Assembly: GCA_027295505.1 (NCBI GenBank)
Contig: JAPUKU010000224.1
Location: 1-32,930 of the forward strand
DNA length: 32,930 nt
Source of the DNA: Acidobacteriota bacterium
GTDB lineage: Bacteria; Acidobacteriota; Polarisedimenticolia; JAPUKU01
Direction: 5' to 3'
The translations under genes and the position numbers were made by a program. Within the stretch, counting starts at the first letter, position 1, and every line of letters begins with the position of its first letter. Of this stretch, positions 22,431 to 31,678 are shown in pieces. The notes beneath the pieces were generated by a model, which did no database searches, was not told the origin of the DNA, and saw only the letters and a list, made by a program, of their open reading frames with translations.

Positions 22431-23873
22431 ATGATACGCGAATTCAGCATTTCCCTCATCCTGGCCCTGGCACTGCTCGATGGATCCACAGCCATGGCCG
22501 CGGCTGCGGACGTGTCCGAAAATATCAGAAAATCAGACTCCTCTGATCGCGAGTCGATCGGGCTCACGATTTACAACTCCAATCGAGCCCTGGTCAGCGA
22601 AGTCCGCAGGGTAAAACTGCCGGACGGCCTGGTGGAGCTCTGGTTCCAGGATGTCGCCGCGAGCATCATGCCTGAGACGGTCGCCATTAGACGGCTCTCA
22701 GGAGCCTCCTTCTCGGTCCTGGAACAGAACTACGAGTACGACCTGCTGTCACCGCAGAAGCTGCTCGAGAAATATCTCGATCACGAGGTTGTACTGGTCC
22801 GCTACCGCAGAGAGAAGGAGACAACCATCGAGGACCGTACCCTGGCCAGGCTGCTGTCAACGAACAACGGCACAGTGTGGCAGGTTGAGGACCGCATCAT
22901 CGTCAACCCACCCTATGCCTACCTGGAGTTTCCGGAGCTTCCGGAAAACCTCTATTCGCGGCCGACCCTCGTGTGGCTACTCGATGCCCAGAGCGGAGAG
23001 GCGCGTGTCAGAACCTCGTACCTGACCGGGGATATGACCTGGCAGGCCGATTACGTGTTCACGCTTTCCGCGGACGATTCCCAGGGCGATCTTCTGGGGT
23101 GGGTGACGATCGACAACCGTTCGGGTGCGCACTACGAGAACGCCTCTCTGAAGCTCATTGCGGGAGACGTGAGGACCGTTGGACCTGAGCTTCTCAGACT
23201 GGAGGCCTCGAGGGCCAGAGCTGTGGCCGACGAGACCGGGTTCAGAGAGAAGGAATTTTTCGAATATCACCTGTACACGCTGCAACGTCCTGCCACGCTC
23301 AATGACCGCCAGCAGAAACAGATCGAGCTACTGCGGGCGCCCGGATTCGGAGTTGAGAAGGAGTTCATCCTCAGAGGCCAGCGCTGGTATTACCGGCGGG
23401 AGCAGAGCGGCGATACGAAACCGAAAGTGGCCGTGGCCGTGCGCATCGAGAACAGCGCGAAGAACGGACTGGGAATGCCTCTACCGAAGGGCACGGTGCG
23501 CGTCTACAAGAACGATGATGACGGCTCCGCCCTGTTCATCGGCGAGGACAAGATCGATCACACTCCAAAGGACGAGGAAATCGTGTTGACGCTGGGAAAC
23601 GCTTTCGATGTGGCAGCTTCACGCAAGCAGACCGACTACCGTATTGTCCGCAAATGCGTGCAAGAGTCCGCCTACGAGATTTCTCTGCGCAACCACAAGA
23701 AAGATCCGATCGTCGTGCGTGTGATCGAGCCGGTCGGCGGAGACTGGAAGATCCTGACCCACACCCATCCGTATGAGAAGAAGGATGCTTTCACGGTTGA
23801 GTTTCCGGTGCTGGTCGAGACGAACGCCGAGAGCATTCTTACCTATCGCGTACGTTCGAAATTCTGCGACTGA
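22431..23873 (+). CDS. Exported DUF4139-domain protein
   Basis: A 480-residue protein with a signal peptide (IREFSISLILALALLDGSTAMAAAA). The rest matches the DUF4139 type: LTIYNSNRALVSEVRRVKLP at the start of the mature part, VNPPYAYLEFPELPENLYSRPTLVWLL, the TSYLTGDMTWQADYVFTL signature, and the C-terminal beta region with LPKGTVRVYKNDDDGSALFIGED. Members are secreted beta-rich proteins without a defined activity. ATG 22431 is supported by GGGAGGAG upstream. A TAGAAT at 22406-22411 may be its -10. It is convergent with the LOG-family gene. Confidence 0.88.
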   Translation: MIREFSISLILALALLDGSTAMAAAADVSENIRKSDSSDRESIGLTIYNSNRALVSEVRRVKLPDGLVELWFQDVAASIMPETVAIRRLSGASFSVLEQNYEYDLLSPQKLLEKYLDHEVVLVRYRREKETTIEDRTLARLLSTNNGTVWQVEDRIIVNPPYAYLEFPELPENLYSRPTLVWLLDAQSGEARVRTSYLTGDMTWQADYVFTLSADDSQGDLLGWVTIDNRSGAHYENASLKLIAGDVRTVGPELLRLEASRARAVADETGFREKEFFEYHLYTLQRPATLNDRQQKQIELLRAPGFGVEKEFILRGQRWYYRREQSGDTKPKVAVAVRIENSAKNGLGMPLPKGTVRVYKNDDDGSALFIGEDKIDHTPKDEEIVLTLGNAFDVAASRKQTDYRIVRKCVQESAYEISLRNHKKDPIVVRVIEPVGGDWKILTHTHPYEKKDAFTVEFPVLVETNAESILTYRVRSKFCD

Positions 23874-23906
23874 GATACCCGCCGAGGGTGAGTCCCGGCA
23901 AACCGT

Positions 23907-24824
23907 TTACTCTGCCGGGCAGATTGACTCCCCCACCCGCCTGTACCATCGCTTGATGTGATTCCAGATTTCCTTCGCCTCCTCCGCGTATCGGAAGAGC
24001 CGGGTATCTTCCGGATCAATGGACCCCTCCCCGGCAAGGAACTCCACATCAAATGCCTGCTGCCAGTAAGTCTTTCCCACCAGCACGATCGGCAGGGGCC
24101 GCACCTTGCCGGTCTGGATCAGGGTCAATGTCTCGAAAAGCTCATCAAGGGTGCCGTAACCTCCGGGAAACGCGACCAGGGCCCTGGCCCGGAGAAGGAA
24201 ATGCATCTTGCGCAAAGCAAAGTAGCGGAACTGAAAGCATAGCTCCGGGGTGATGTACGGGTTCGGGTACTGCTCCTCGGGCAGCGTGATGTTCAGGCCC
24301 ACCGACCGGGCTCCCACGTCGTGGGCACCCCGGTTGGCTGCCTCCATGAGCCCCGGACCGCCGCCCGTCATGACGGACAGCTTGCAGTCGGCCGGCCCCC
24401 CGCCGGAGAGACCGACCAGCCGGCCGAGTTCCCGGGCAACGACGTAATAGCGGCTGTTATCTAGGATACGCTCCGCGACTCGAAGCTTGCGGAGGCGCTC
24501 TCGATCCGCTGGGCGTCTCGCCAGAGCCCGCCTGGCCTCCTCAAGGCTGCGCCGCGCCACGGCCGGCTCGGAGATCCGCGTGCCCCCGAAGACGACGATC
24601 GTCGCCTGGACTTTCGCCTCCGCGAGCAGCAGATCCGGCTTGAGAAACTCGAGCTGCAGCCGGGAGGGACGCAGGGCGTCCCGCTGCAAAAAGTCCACAT
24701 CCTTGTCCGAGCGCCGGTAGGTGGGACTCTCTACGATCCGTTTCACCGCCGCGGAGGCGCGCGTATTCCGCCTGGCCGGACTCGACACCGCCGGACGTCT
24801 CCGGCGCCGTGTCTTCCTCTTCAT
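23907..24824 (-). CDS. LOG-family Rossmann-fold protein (TIGR00730-like)
   Basis: A 305-residue protein. The LOG/lysine-decarboxylase-like signatures are MTGGGPGLMEAANRGAHD and PGGYGTLDELFETLTL, the phosphate-binding and catalytic motifs of cytokinin-activating phosphoribohydrolases. TIVVFGGTRISEP starts the Rossmann fold at ~75. The first ~25 residues are very basic (KRKTRRRRRPA), an unusual extension. GGAGGA precedes the ATG at 24824. A nucleoside 5'-monophosphate phosphoribohydrolase activity is likely from the motifs; the biological substrate is unknown. Confidence 0.9.
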   Translation of the reverse strand: MKRKTRRRRRPAVSSPARRNTRASAAVKRIVESPTYRRSDKDVDFLQRDALRPSRLQLEFLKPDLLLAEAKVQATIVVFGGTRISEPAVARRSLEEARRALARRPADRERLRKLRVAERILDNSRYYVVARELGRLVGLSGGGPADCKLSVMTGGGPGLMEAANRGAHDVGARSVGLNITLPEEQYPNPYITPELCFQFRYFALRKMHFLLRARALVAFPGGYGTLDELFETLTLIQTGKVRPLPIVLVGKTYWQQAFDVEFLAGEGSIDPEDTRLFRYAEEAKEIWNHIKRWYRRVGESICPAE

Positions 24825-24962
24825 ATTAATTCCTCCGCTTCTACCGGAACCTCAGGCCACTGCTCCGGCCTCTGCCTCACGACCGGTGAGGGCGGCCGCC
24901 CGTCGGAGGGGCGCATATTCTAGCCGCTGGGGCACTCCACTGGAAGGGCCCGGGGTGCCTCT

Positions 24963-24984
24963 GTGACGGTCACCATGCTAGAAT
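24963..24984 (+). promoter_or_regulatory. Possible promoter/operator upstream of ogt
   Basis: TAGAAT (24979-24984) is a fair -10, about 26 nt before the ATG. Just upstream GTGACGGTCAC (24963-24973) is an inverted repeat that could bind a regulator. No clear -35. Confidence 0.3.
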
Positions 24985-25009
24985 CTCCACACACTCACGG
25001 AGGTATCCC

Positions 25010-25525
25010 ATGGCCGGCGGCTCCCGCATCGTGCGATACGCAGGCGTCGACTCACTGTTCGGAAAAGTCCTGATTGCCGGGACCGACCGCGGCGTGTGTC
25101 GGCTCGAGATCGGCATGCGCGAACGGAAGTTCGTGGAATCCACGAAGGAGCGCTATCGCTGTTGGGTTGTCCGGGATGAGGCATTCATGGCCGGATATAC
25201 TCGGCAGCTTCAGGAATATTTTGACGGCCAGCGGCGCCGCTTTGACCTCAAGCTCGACTTTCTCGAGGGTACCGAATTTCAGCAGAAGGTCTGGCGCACG
25301 CTCTACTCCATCCCCTATGGCGAGGTGCGCTCCTATAAATGGGTGGCCCAGACGATCGGCTCGAATCAGGCATTCCGGGCCGTTGGGGCCGGCTGCGGCG
25401 CCAACCCGCTCGCCATCATCGTGCCGTGCCACCGGGTCGTCAGCCACAATGGCAAGCTGGGGGGCTTTGGCTACGGCCTTGAAATGAAGCAACAGCTGCT
25501 GCAACTCGAAGGCGCGCTTTTCTGA
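25010..25525 (+). CDS. ogt: Methylated-DNA--protein-cysteine methyltransferase
   Basis: A 171-residue suicide repair protein that takes O6-alkyl groups from guanine. The active-site motif IIVPCHRVV is intact, preceded by AFRAVGAGCGANPLA and followed by GKLGGFGYGLEMKQQLLQLEG. The DNA-binding helix region FQQKVWRTLYSIPYGEVRSY is present. The N-terminal part is short, as in Ogt, with no Ada-type Cys4 domain. ATG 25010 has GGAGG upstream (CACGGAGGTATCCC). Works in the same DNA repair theme as mutY. Confidence 0.94.
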   Translation: MAGGSRIVRYAGVDSLFGKVLIAGTDRGVCRLEIGMRERKFVESTKERYRCWVVRDEAFMAGYTRQLQEYFDGQRRRFDLKLDFLEGTEFQQKVWRTLYSIPYGEVRSYKWVAQTIGSNQAFRAVGAGCGANPLAIIVPCHRVVSHNGKLGGFGYGLEMKQQLLQLEGALF

Positions 25526-25590
25526 TATAGTCCGGTTTCGTTGTTTGCTGCGCGTTGCGCTTACCGGCTCACCTCTCGCTGTCTCGAACG

Positions 25591-26937
25591 ATGGTTTATG
25601 TCTTTCCCGGAACTCTGCCCCTGAGCATTGAATCCCCCGGTGCAGGCCCAGCACCCGCCACGGAGATCTCGCTGGATGTTTGCGAGGAGATCCTCGACAA
25701 CGGCCTTCGCCTCCTGATGGATCCGGATCCGAAGTCCCCGACGGTGTCGTTCATGACTTTCGTGGACGCGGGCGCGCGCGACGAGCTCAAGCCTGGAACG
25801 ACAGGTCTTGCGCACGTTTTCGAGCACATGATGTTCCGTGGCACGAAGCGGTTTCCGAACTACGATGAGACACTGGCGCCTCTCGGCCCGGAGCTCAACG
25901 CCAGCACTTCACAGGACATGACAACCTACTATGTAAACGTGCCTTCCAGCGCCCTCGAAAAGGTCATCGATGTCGAATCCGATCGATTCCAGAATATGAC
26001 TTTTACGAATGAGACCTTTCGCATGGAGCTCGGCACGGTCCGTGAGGAGAGACGCCGGAGCCACGTGGACAGCCCCACGGGCACTCTCTATTCACGCCTC
26101 TACGAACTCGCCTATCAGGTGCACCCTTACCATCATCCGGTCATTGGATGGGAAGAGGACCTGGAAAAAAACATGACCTACGAGGATGGCCTCGAATTCT
26201 ACCGTACCTATTACAGCCCCAAACGCACGGTGCTGGTGGTCTCGGGTGGGTTTGACGTGAGCTGGCTCAGAGATCAGGTGCGAGAGCATTACGACGCCTG
26301 GAAGCGCCAGCCGGAGCCGGACCTCGAGGTGCCCCGGGAGCCACCGCAGAAAGAGGAGCGCCGGGATTGCATCATCTGGAAGGACGACCAGGTGACTCCC
26401 AAGATGATGGTCGGCTACCACGGGCCCGAGATGAGCCTGGATGCACCCGATTACTGCGTTCTCGACGTCATCAGCCAGCTCCTGTTCATGCGAAGTCAAC
26501 GGCTGGCGAAGCGCCTGTACACCGATCTGCAGCTCGTCGAGAGCATTTCGGGCTGGATCACCGGCAGCAAGGATCCAAATCTTTTCATTATTTATGCTTC
26601 TCTGAAAAAAGGAGGTACCACGGCAAAAGTCCTCGAGATCGTGGATGAGGAGCTCGAGCGGCTGCGCGGCGAGAAAGTTTCGGAGCGGGAACTGGTCAAG
26701 GCCAAGAATGCTCTGGCGGCCTCTATGCTTTACAGCCTCGACCGTCCGTACGCGGTCGCCCGCTCGCTCGGGTTCCATCAGATCGCCGGGGGCGACTACC
26801 GCTTGCTCATGCGAATCGAGGCCCGCTATCAGACCATCACGCGCGCGGACGTACAGAACGTGGCCCAGCGGATTTTCCGCGCCGCGAACCGGACCGTGGT
26901 GGAGCTGCTGCCGAAATCCTCCGCTCAGAGTACCTGA
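25591..26937 (+). CDS. M16 family zinc metallopeptidase, catalytic subunit
   Basis: About 448 residues from ATG 25591 (TTG 25555 is another possible start). The zinc motif HxxEH is HVFEH (75-79), with the third ligand Glu about 73 residues later in TVREERRR, so catalysis is expected. HPYHHPVIGWEEDL and YYSPKRTVLVVSGGFD are typical of the first M16 domain, and the second domain has SLDRPYAVARSLGFHQ. No signal peptide is visible. It is followed after 32 nt by a catalytically dead partner, the usual M16B heterodimer layout, which degrades peptides inside a closed chamber. Confidence 0.9.
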   Translation: MVYVFPGTLPLSIESPGAGPAPATEISLDVCEEILDNGLRLLMDPDPKSPTVSFMTFVDAGARDELKPGTTGLAHVFEHMMFRGTKRFPNYDETLAPLGPELNASTSQDMTTYYVNVPSSALEKVIDVESDRFQNMTFTNETFRMELGTVREERRRSHVDSPTGTLYSRLYELAYQVHPYHHPVIGWEEDLEKNMTYEDGLEFYRTYYSPKRTVLVVSGGFDVSWLRDQVREHYDAWKRQPEPDLEVPREPPQKEERRDCIIWKDDQVTPKMMVGYHGPEMSLDAPDYCVLDVISQLLFMRSQRLAKRLYTDLQLVESISGWITGSKDPNLFIIYASLKKGGTTAKVLEIVDEELERLRGEKVSERELVKAKNALAASMLYSLDRPYAVARSLGFHQIAGGDYRLLMRIEARYQTITRADVQNVAQRIFRAANRTVVELLPKSSAQST

Positions 26938-26969
26938 TCGAATCCACAAACCTCGTAACTCGACTCACA

Positions 26970-28454
26970 ATGGCAGCGTCCAGACCCTCTTCCGCTCCTG
27001 AAGCCCGCTCCGGGACCCATACAGGGCCGGAGAAGGAAACGCCTGAATTCATCAGCGTTCCGGGCACCGGTGTGCCCGTCATTCACTTCCGCCTGCTCAT
27101 CCGCGCCGGCGCGGCGGAGGATCCTCCTGGCAGGGAGGGTCTGGCGAGCTTTACCGCCAAGCTGCTTCGCCGCGGCACACGTTCACTGGATCGCGATTGC
27201 TTTGATGACGCACTCGATCAGATCGCAGCGGTTCTGGAGACCCGCGTTCAGAGGGAGTACACCGTTATTCAGGGAATCACTCTCAAGCGTAATCTTGACG
27301 AGTTTTACCGCATTCTTGTCGACATGCTGCTCGAGCCACGTTTCGACCCGAGGGAGCTCGAGAAGCTGAAGGCAGACCAGATCGATGCGGTCGAGGCCGT
27401 GCGCCAGAGCGACGAAGCGCTCGGACGTGAGGTCTTCTTCCAGGAGATGTTTCGTGACCACCCCTACGGGCACCTGAGCGTCGGCAGCCTGTCCTCCATC
27501 CGTTCCATCACCCCCGAGGACGTCCGAAATTTCCACGCCGAACATTACGTGCGCGCGAAGCTGATCGTCGGCCTCGCAGGAGCCATCGAACCAGAGCTGG
27601 AAGAGCGGCTGCGTGGCGATCTTGAGAAGATGCCGGCGGGGAAGATGGAGCGCTCACCGAGAACCGAAGCAGAACTCTCGGGCCGCAGAGTCGTGCTGGT
27701 GGAGAAGGAGGGTCGGACACAGACACACCTTCGCATCGGCCATCCTATCCCGGTGACCAGGGCCCATGCCGACTACACAGCGCTGATGCTCGCGAACACC
27801 CAGCTCGGACGGCACCGGAACTCGATGGGGCGCCTTTACCAGGCGGTGCGCGAGCAGCGAGGTCTTTCCTACGGAGCGTACTCGTACATCGGGCACTTTC
27901 TCGGCACCCCCGGTCCCACAACATCGTCTCCACCAGACCTGGCGCGAGGCAACCAGGCTTTCCACATGTGGATCTACCCGCGTTCGGAGAATGCCGCATT
28001 CGTCCTGAAGCTGGCGATCCGGGAGATGGAAGAACTCAAACGGGCGGGAGTGCCCGACGATCGCTTTGACGACGTGCGGGACTTTACCCGCAACTCCTTT
28101 GCCTTCGACATCGAGACTCCGGCCCGGCGGCTCGCCATGGAACTCGATGACCGCATCTATGGAGTTCGAGATTTCGCCAGACGGTTTCCCGACGAGGTGT
28201 CGAAGATCACTCGCGCGGAGGTGAACGGGGCCGCCGCACGCCACCTGCGTCCGCAGGATCTGCTGATCGTGGCCGTGGTACCGGATGCCGGGAAGCTGAA
28301 GGGGCAGATCCTCTCCGAGGACGCTCCTCTCATCTACCCCTCAGGGGTTGACGCCACCCCCCTTGCCCCGGACGACGCCCAGGTGCGTGCCGTCAAGCTC
28401 GACGTGGATCCGGGATCGATCAAGATCCTGAAAGCCAACGACCTGTTTCGCTGA
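26970..28454 (+). CDS. M16 family peptidase-like protein, inactive subunit
   Basis: A 494-residue M16 protein. Where HxxEH should be the sequence reads GLASFTAKLLRRG, so zinc is not bound there. The second-domain Arg/Tyr motif that completes the active site of a partner is kept (YQAVREQRGLSYGAYSY). DHPYGHLSVGSLSSI and FHAEHYVRAKLIVGLAG are characteristic. The pairing with an active subunit one gene upstream matches known M16B heterodimers. The first ~30 residues are low complexity. Likely co-transcribed with the upstream gene. Confidence 0.9.
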   Translation: MAASRPSSAPEARSGTHTGPEKETPEFISVPGTGVPVIHFRLLIRAGAAEDPPGREGLASFTAKLLRRGTRSLDRDCFDDALDQIAAVLETRVQREYTVIQGITLKRNLDEFYRILVDMLLEPRFDPRELEKLKADQIDAVEAVRQSDEALGREVFFQEMFRDHPYGHLSVGSLSSIRSITPEDVRNFHAEHYVRAKLIVGLAGAIEPELEERLRGDLEKMPAGKMERSPRTEAELSGRRVVLVEKEGRTQTHLRIGHPIPVTRAHADYTALMLANTQLGRHRNSMGRLYQAVREQRGLSYGAYSYIGHFLGTPGPTTSSPPDLARGNQAFHMWIYPRSENAAFVLKLAIREMEELKRAGVPDDRFDDVRDFTRNSFAFDIETPARRLAMELDDRIYGVRDFARRFPDEVSKITRAEVNGAAARHLRPQDLLIVAVVPDAGKLKGQILSEDAPLIYPSGVDATPLAPDDAQVRAVKLDVDPGSIKILKANDLFR

Positions 28455-28586
28455 GAACCCTCCCTCAAGCCCGGATAGGGTAAAATGACCGCCAGCTAAG
28501 TTCCTCATCGGAGAAAGGGGTGCGGCCATGCCTTCCGACCGCCTGGAAAACCTGGAGGCCAAGCCGCGGTAGACTTTCCTGAACTG
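28455..28586 (+). promoter_or_regulatory. Leader region of queF with possible -10 and a 14-codon mini-ORF
   Basis: TAAAAT (28481-28486) could be a -10. In the leader a short frame, ATG 28528 ([14 protein letters not shown], stop 28570-28572), follows GAGAAAGGGG. The queF ATG itself has no clear ribosome binding site. A preQ1 riboswitch was sought and not seen. Confidence 0.3.
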
Positions 28587-28988
28587 ATGAATTTACAACC
28601 TTCCAAGTCGCTCGAGACATTCGACAACCCCCAACCGGATCGCGATTACCTGATCGCTTTTGACTGTCCGGAGTTCACCTGCCTGTGCCCACGCACGGGC
28701 CAGCCGGACTTCGCAACGTTGCGCATCCGCTACATCCCCGACCAGCGTTGCGTGGAGCTCAAGTCGCTCAAGCTGTACCTCTGGTCCTTCCGCAACGAGG
28801 GCACTTTCCACGAGGCAGTCACCGGCAAAGTCCTCAGCGATCTGGTCACGGCTCTCGATCCTCGCTGGATGCGCGTCACAGGCGATTTCTATGTGCGCGG
28901 TGGAATTCACACGGTGGTCACCGTCACCCACCGTCAGCCCCGATGGCAAGGATCACTCGAAGAGATCCTTCCCCAGGGAGATCGTTGA
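28587..28988 (+). CDS. queF: NADPH-dependent 7-cyano-7-deazaguanine reductase (type I QueF)
   Basis: A 133-residue enzyme that reduces preQ0 to preQ1 in queuosine tRNA modification. The catalytic Cys lies in [13 protein letters not shown] (C34, with Asp 41), and the NADPH/QueF motif is [20 protein letters not shown]. The C-terminal part ([11 protein letters not shown]) closes the T-fold. It is the short unimodular type. The next gene starts within its stop (TGATG), so both are probably co-translated. No queC, queD or queE is in the window. Confidence 0.95.
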   Translation: MNLQPSKSLETFDNPQPDRDYLIAFDCPEFTCLCPRTGQPDFATLRIRYIPDQRCVELKSLKLYLWSFRNEGTFHEAVTGKVLSDLVTALDPRWMRVTGDFYVRGGIHTVVTVTHRQPRWQGSLEEILPQGDR

Positions 28989-30706
28989 TGAAAACGCGGC
29001 GCGCTGTCCACACCTGTGGCCTCGCCCTGGCGCTCGTTGCGCTGGCGGCGTGTATGAATGCGCCTCCTGCCGACCGCGTCCTGGTAAATGGGCATATATG
29101 GACGGGCTGGGAGGAACACCCTGAGGTCCAGGCGATCGCCCTGCGCGGTGGCCGCATCGTCGCCGTGGGAGACGACGCGGATATCCGGGCACTGGCGGGC
29201 CCCTCCACCCGGATTGACGATCTCGGAGGCAAACACGTCGTTCCCGGCTTCATCGACAGCCACACGCACTTCATAGAGGGGGGACGCTACCTGCAGGGAA
29301 TTGATCTGCGTGACGCCCGCTCCGAGAGGGAGATGACTTCCCGACTCGGCAGGCACGCCTCACGGCTGCCTCCGGGACGCTGGATCCAGAACGGCAACTG
29401 GGATCACGAGCGCTGGAACCCGGTCCGGCTTCCCTCGAAGCACTCGATCGATCGCTTTACACCCGATCATCCCGTGTCCGTGTCAAGACTGGACGGCCAC
29501 ATGGTCCTGGTGAACTCGCTCGCTCTTTCGCTGGCGGGCATCCGCAGGGACACGCCGGATCCGCCGGGAGGACGCATCGATCGAGACGCTTCTGGGGAGC
29601 CAACCGGTATCCTCCGGGACACGGCCATCGACCTGTTGGCGGCGGTCATTCCGGCCCTCACTCCGGATGAAATGGACGAAGCCCTTGTTGCGGCGCTCTC
29701 TCACGCTGCCTCTCTCGGTGTCACCTCTATCCATGACAATTCCAGCTTTGCGGATCTGGAAACCTTTCGGCGTGCTCGAGCCCAAGGCGCGCTGACGTTG
29801 CGTGTTTATGCCCGCACGCCCCTCAACGAGTGGAAACGTCACCTCGATGAGATCCGCCGGCACGGCCGCGGCGACGAGTGGCTCCACCTGGGCGGACTCA
29901 AGGGCTTCATGGATGGATCTCTTGGTTCACACACGGCCTATTTCTTCGAGCCGTACAACGACGAGCCACAGACCGTCGGACTTCTGCGCGAAGACCTCTT
30001 CCCTGTGGATCGCATGTCGTCTCAAATCAGGAACGCCAACGCGGCAGGTCTGCAGGTCACGGTGCACGCGATCGGGGACCGCGCCAACAGCATGCTTCTG
30101 GACATGTTCGAGGAGGCTGAATCGGCGGCTGGCTCACAGCCTCACCGCTTGAGGATCGAGCACGCCCAGCATCTTCGCGCGTCCGACATCCGCCGCTTCG
30201 CATCGCAGGGCGTCATCGCTTCCATGCAACCCGCGCACATCGTCGACGATGGGAGCTGGGCCGAAAAGCGCATCGGCCCCGAGCGCTGTCGGACGACCTA
30301 CGCTTTCCGCTCGTTGCTCGACAGCGGAGTCCGTCTGGCGTTCGGCTCCGACTGGCCAGTGGCATCTCTGGATCCCGTATGGGGGGTCTACTCCGCCGTG
30401 ACCCGCCGCACCATTGACGGCCGCAACCCCGCCGGCTGGATCGCAGAGGAGAAGATCTCCGCTGAGGAAGCTCTGACCGCTTACACCCGGGATGCTGCCT
30501 TCGCCGAGTTCGAGGAGCACCGCAAGGGCATTCTGCGCCCCGGATACCTGGCCGACCTGGTGGTCCTGTCCCGCAACATCCTGGCAATTTCCCCGGAGGA
30601 GATCCCCCAGGTCCGGGTCGAGCTCACGCTGGTCGGCGGATCGACCGTGTTTTCATCTCCCTCCTGGAACAGCGCGCGCCAGGATACCGTCGCCGCACCA
30701 CGCTGA
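28988..30706 (+). CDS. Lipoprotein metal-dependent amidohydrolase (YtcJ-like, amidohydrolase 3)
   Basis: A 572-residue protein. N-terminal lipoprotein signal ending LALVALAAC (Cys 22). Then the amidohydrolase start VLVNGHIWTG, the metal motif GFIDSHTHF, GDRANSMLLDMF, LRIEHAQH, and FGSDWPVASLDP with the last metal Asp; a composite beta region carries the KGILRPGYLADLVVLS ending. The substrate cannot be read from the sequence. The ORF track begins it at 28685, but ATG 28988 (with GGGAG upstream) gives the lipobox and overlaps queF by 1 nt. Probably attached to the envelope. Confidence 0.92.
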   Translation: MKTRRAVHTCGLALALVALAACMNAPPADRVLVNGHIWTGWEEHPEVQAIALRGGRIVAVGDDADIRALAGPSTRIDDLGGKHVVPGFIDSHTHFIEGGRYLQGIDLRDARSEREMTSRLGRHASRLPPGRWIQNGNWDHERWNPVRLPSKHSIDRFTPDHPVSVSRLDGHMVLVNSLALSLAGIRRDTPDPPGGRIDRDASGEPTGILRDTAIDLLAAVIPALTPDEMDEALVAALSHAASLGVTSIHDNSSFADLETFRRARAQGALTLRVYARTPLNEWKRHLDEIRRHGRGDEWLHLGGLKGFMDGSLGSHTAYFFEPYNDEPQTVGLLREDLFPVDRMSSQIRNANAAGLQVTVHAIGDRANSMLLDMFEEAESAAGSQPHRLRIEHAQHLRASDIRRFASQGVIASMQPAHIVDDGSWAEKRIGPERCRTTYAFRSLLDSGVRLAFGSDWPVASLDPVWGVYSAVTRRTIDGRNPAGWIAEEKISAEEALTAYTRDAAFAEFEEHRKGILRPGYLADLVVLSRNILAISPEEIPQVRVELTLVGGSTVFSSPSWNSARQDTVAAPR

Positions 30707-30775
30707 GCCGCCTGGGCCGAAGTCCGAACCCACGGGCAGCCTGTCGATTATGGTTACTGTGCGGGGGAGAAGGTG

Positions 30776-31330
30776 TCAGCGACGGGCGCCGCCGGGATGG
30801 CGTTTCAGATGCACCTCTATATGCAGACTGGAGGCGACCTCATCGAGCTGCCTGCGCAGATCGTTCTCACCAACCTGGTTCGGCACGTCCACCTCGATTG
30901 ACATGCGGTAGACCGGCGTGCCGCTCTGCACCGCTCGCAACAGCTCACTGGACATATGTGTGATGCTGGCCCCATTGTCGGCAAGCACGCGAGCAACCCG
31001 TGCCACAATCCCCGCCTTGTCGAGACCGCTCGCCTGCACCTCGTACGTATCCACACCGTAAGGCTTACCGCGCATCGGCTCACCTTTCAGCGGGCGAATG
31101 AACACCGTCAGCCGCTTCTCCCACTCCAGCTTCTTGGCTGCGGACGCGAGGTGCTGATCGGCGTCTGCCACCGTCGAGGAGAGCAACAGCAGCACGGCAA
31201 ACTCGCTGCCCAGCCTCGACATGCTCGAGTCTTCCAGGTTGCAGTCGGCGCCGTAGATGAACTCGGCCAGATCGGCGACAATCCCGGCCCGGTCATGACC
31301 GATCGCGGACAGCGAAAACCATTTCCTCAT
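30776..31330 (-). CDS. Double ACT-domain protein, GcvR-like
   Basis: A 184-residue protein made of two ACT domains: the first begins WFSLSAIGHDRAGIVADLAEF and has GADCNLEDSSMSRLGSEFAVLL, the second has VQASGLDKAGIVARVARVLADNGASI. This matches the glycine cleavage repressor-like group, whose members bind amino acids and regulate glycine or other amino-acid metabolism. No DNA-binding domain is visible, so control is probably indirect. No glycine cleavage gene is in the window. The gene is convergent with the amidohydrolase gene. Confidence 0.85.
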   Translation of the reverse strand: MRKWFSLSAIGHDRAGIVADLAEFIYGADCNLEDSSMSRLGSEFAVLLLLSSTVADADQHLASAAKKLEWEKRLTVFIRPLKGEPMRGKPYGVDTYEVQASGLDKAGIVARVARVLADNGASITHMSSELLRAVQSGTPVYRMSIEVDVPNQVGENDLRRQLDEVASSLHIEVHLKRHPGGARR

Positions 31331-31678
31331 TTGACTGGCTCCCGTAGGGCGCCGGACGCCCGTTGTTTCCTCATTCTATAGCGCTCCCCTCCCCGGACAA
31401 AAACTTATCCCCGGAGCGGTGGTGATTTCAGCTCCCCGGCAGAGCCTGGCAGGAAACACCCCATGCTCTACAAATACCTCCATACCACGATCCCAGCAAC
31501 CTCTTTATTCACATTATTTGCAGACTATTCCTTCAGTTACGAGCTTGACATTTACAAGGAACTAAATTAAAAGTTAGCTTAGGCTAAACGTTTCCGGGCC
31601 GTTTGACTCCGGTTTCGACCCCACACCGGAACCGGGACCGTAGCCCATTGATTCGGTTACGACGGAGGTACCCCAGCC
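31331..31678. other. Intergenic region, AT-rich in its centre
   Basis: This 348-nt stretch has no supportable gene. From ~31460 to 31580 it is much AT-richer than its surroundings. It contains the promoter at 31545-31573 and a small palindrome TTAGC-TTAG-GCTAA (31575-31588). The left part (31331-31440) belongs to the upstream region of the minus-strand ACT gene; no clear promoter is seen there. Confidence 0.5.
31545..31573 (+). promoter_or_regulatory. Putative sigma70 promoter for the cytochrome gene
   Basis: TTGACA (31545-31550) with a 17-nt spacer to TAAAAG (31568-31573). The -35 is perfect, the -10 weak, which fits an activated promoter. Leader of ~100 nt to the ATG at 31679, including a palindrome just after the -10. 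Confidence 0.45.

Noticed and set aside
28455-28586. preQ1 riboswitch upstream of queF
   Set aside because: The characteristic short aptamer sequence (C-rich loop with A-rich tail) was not recognised in the leader.
28685-28987. Extended N-terminus of the amidohydrolase
   Set aside because: It overlaps queF in another frame; the lipoprotein signal and ribosome binding site place the start at 28988.
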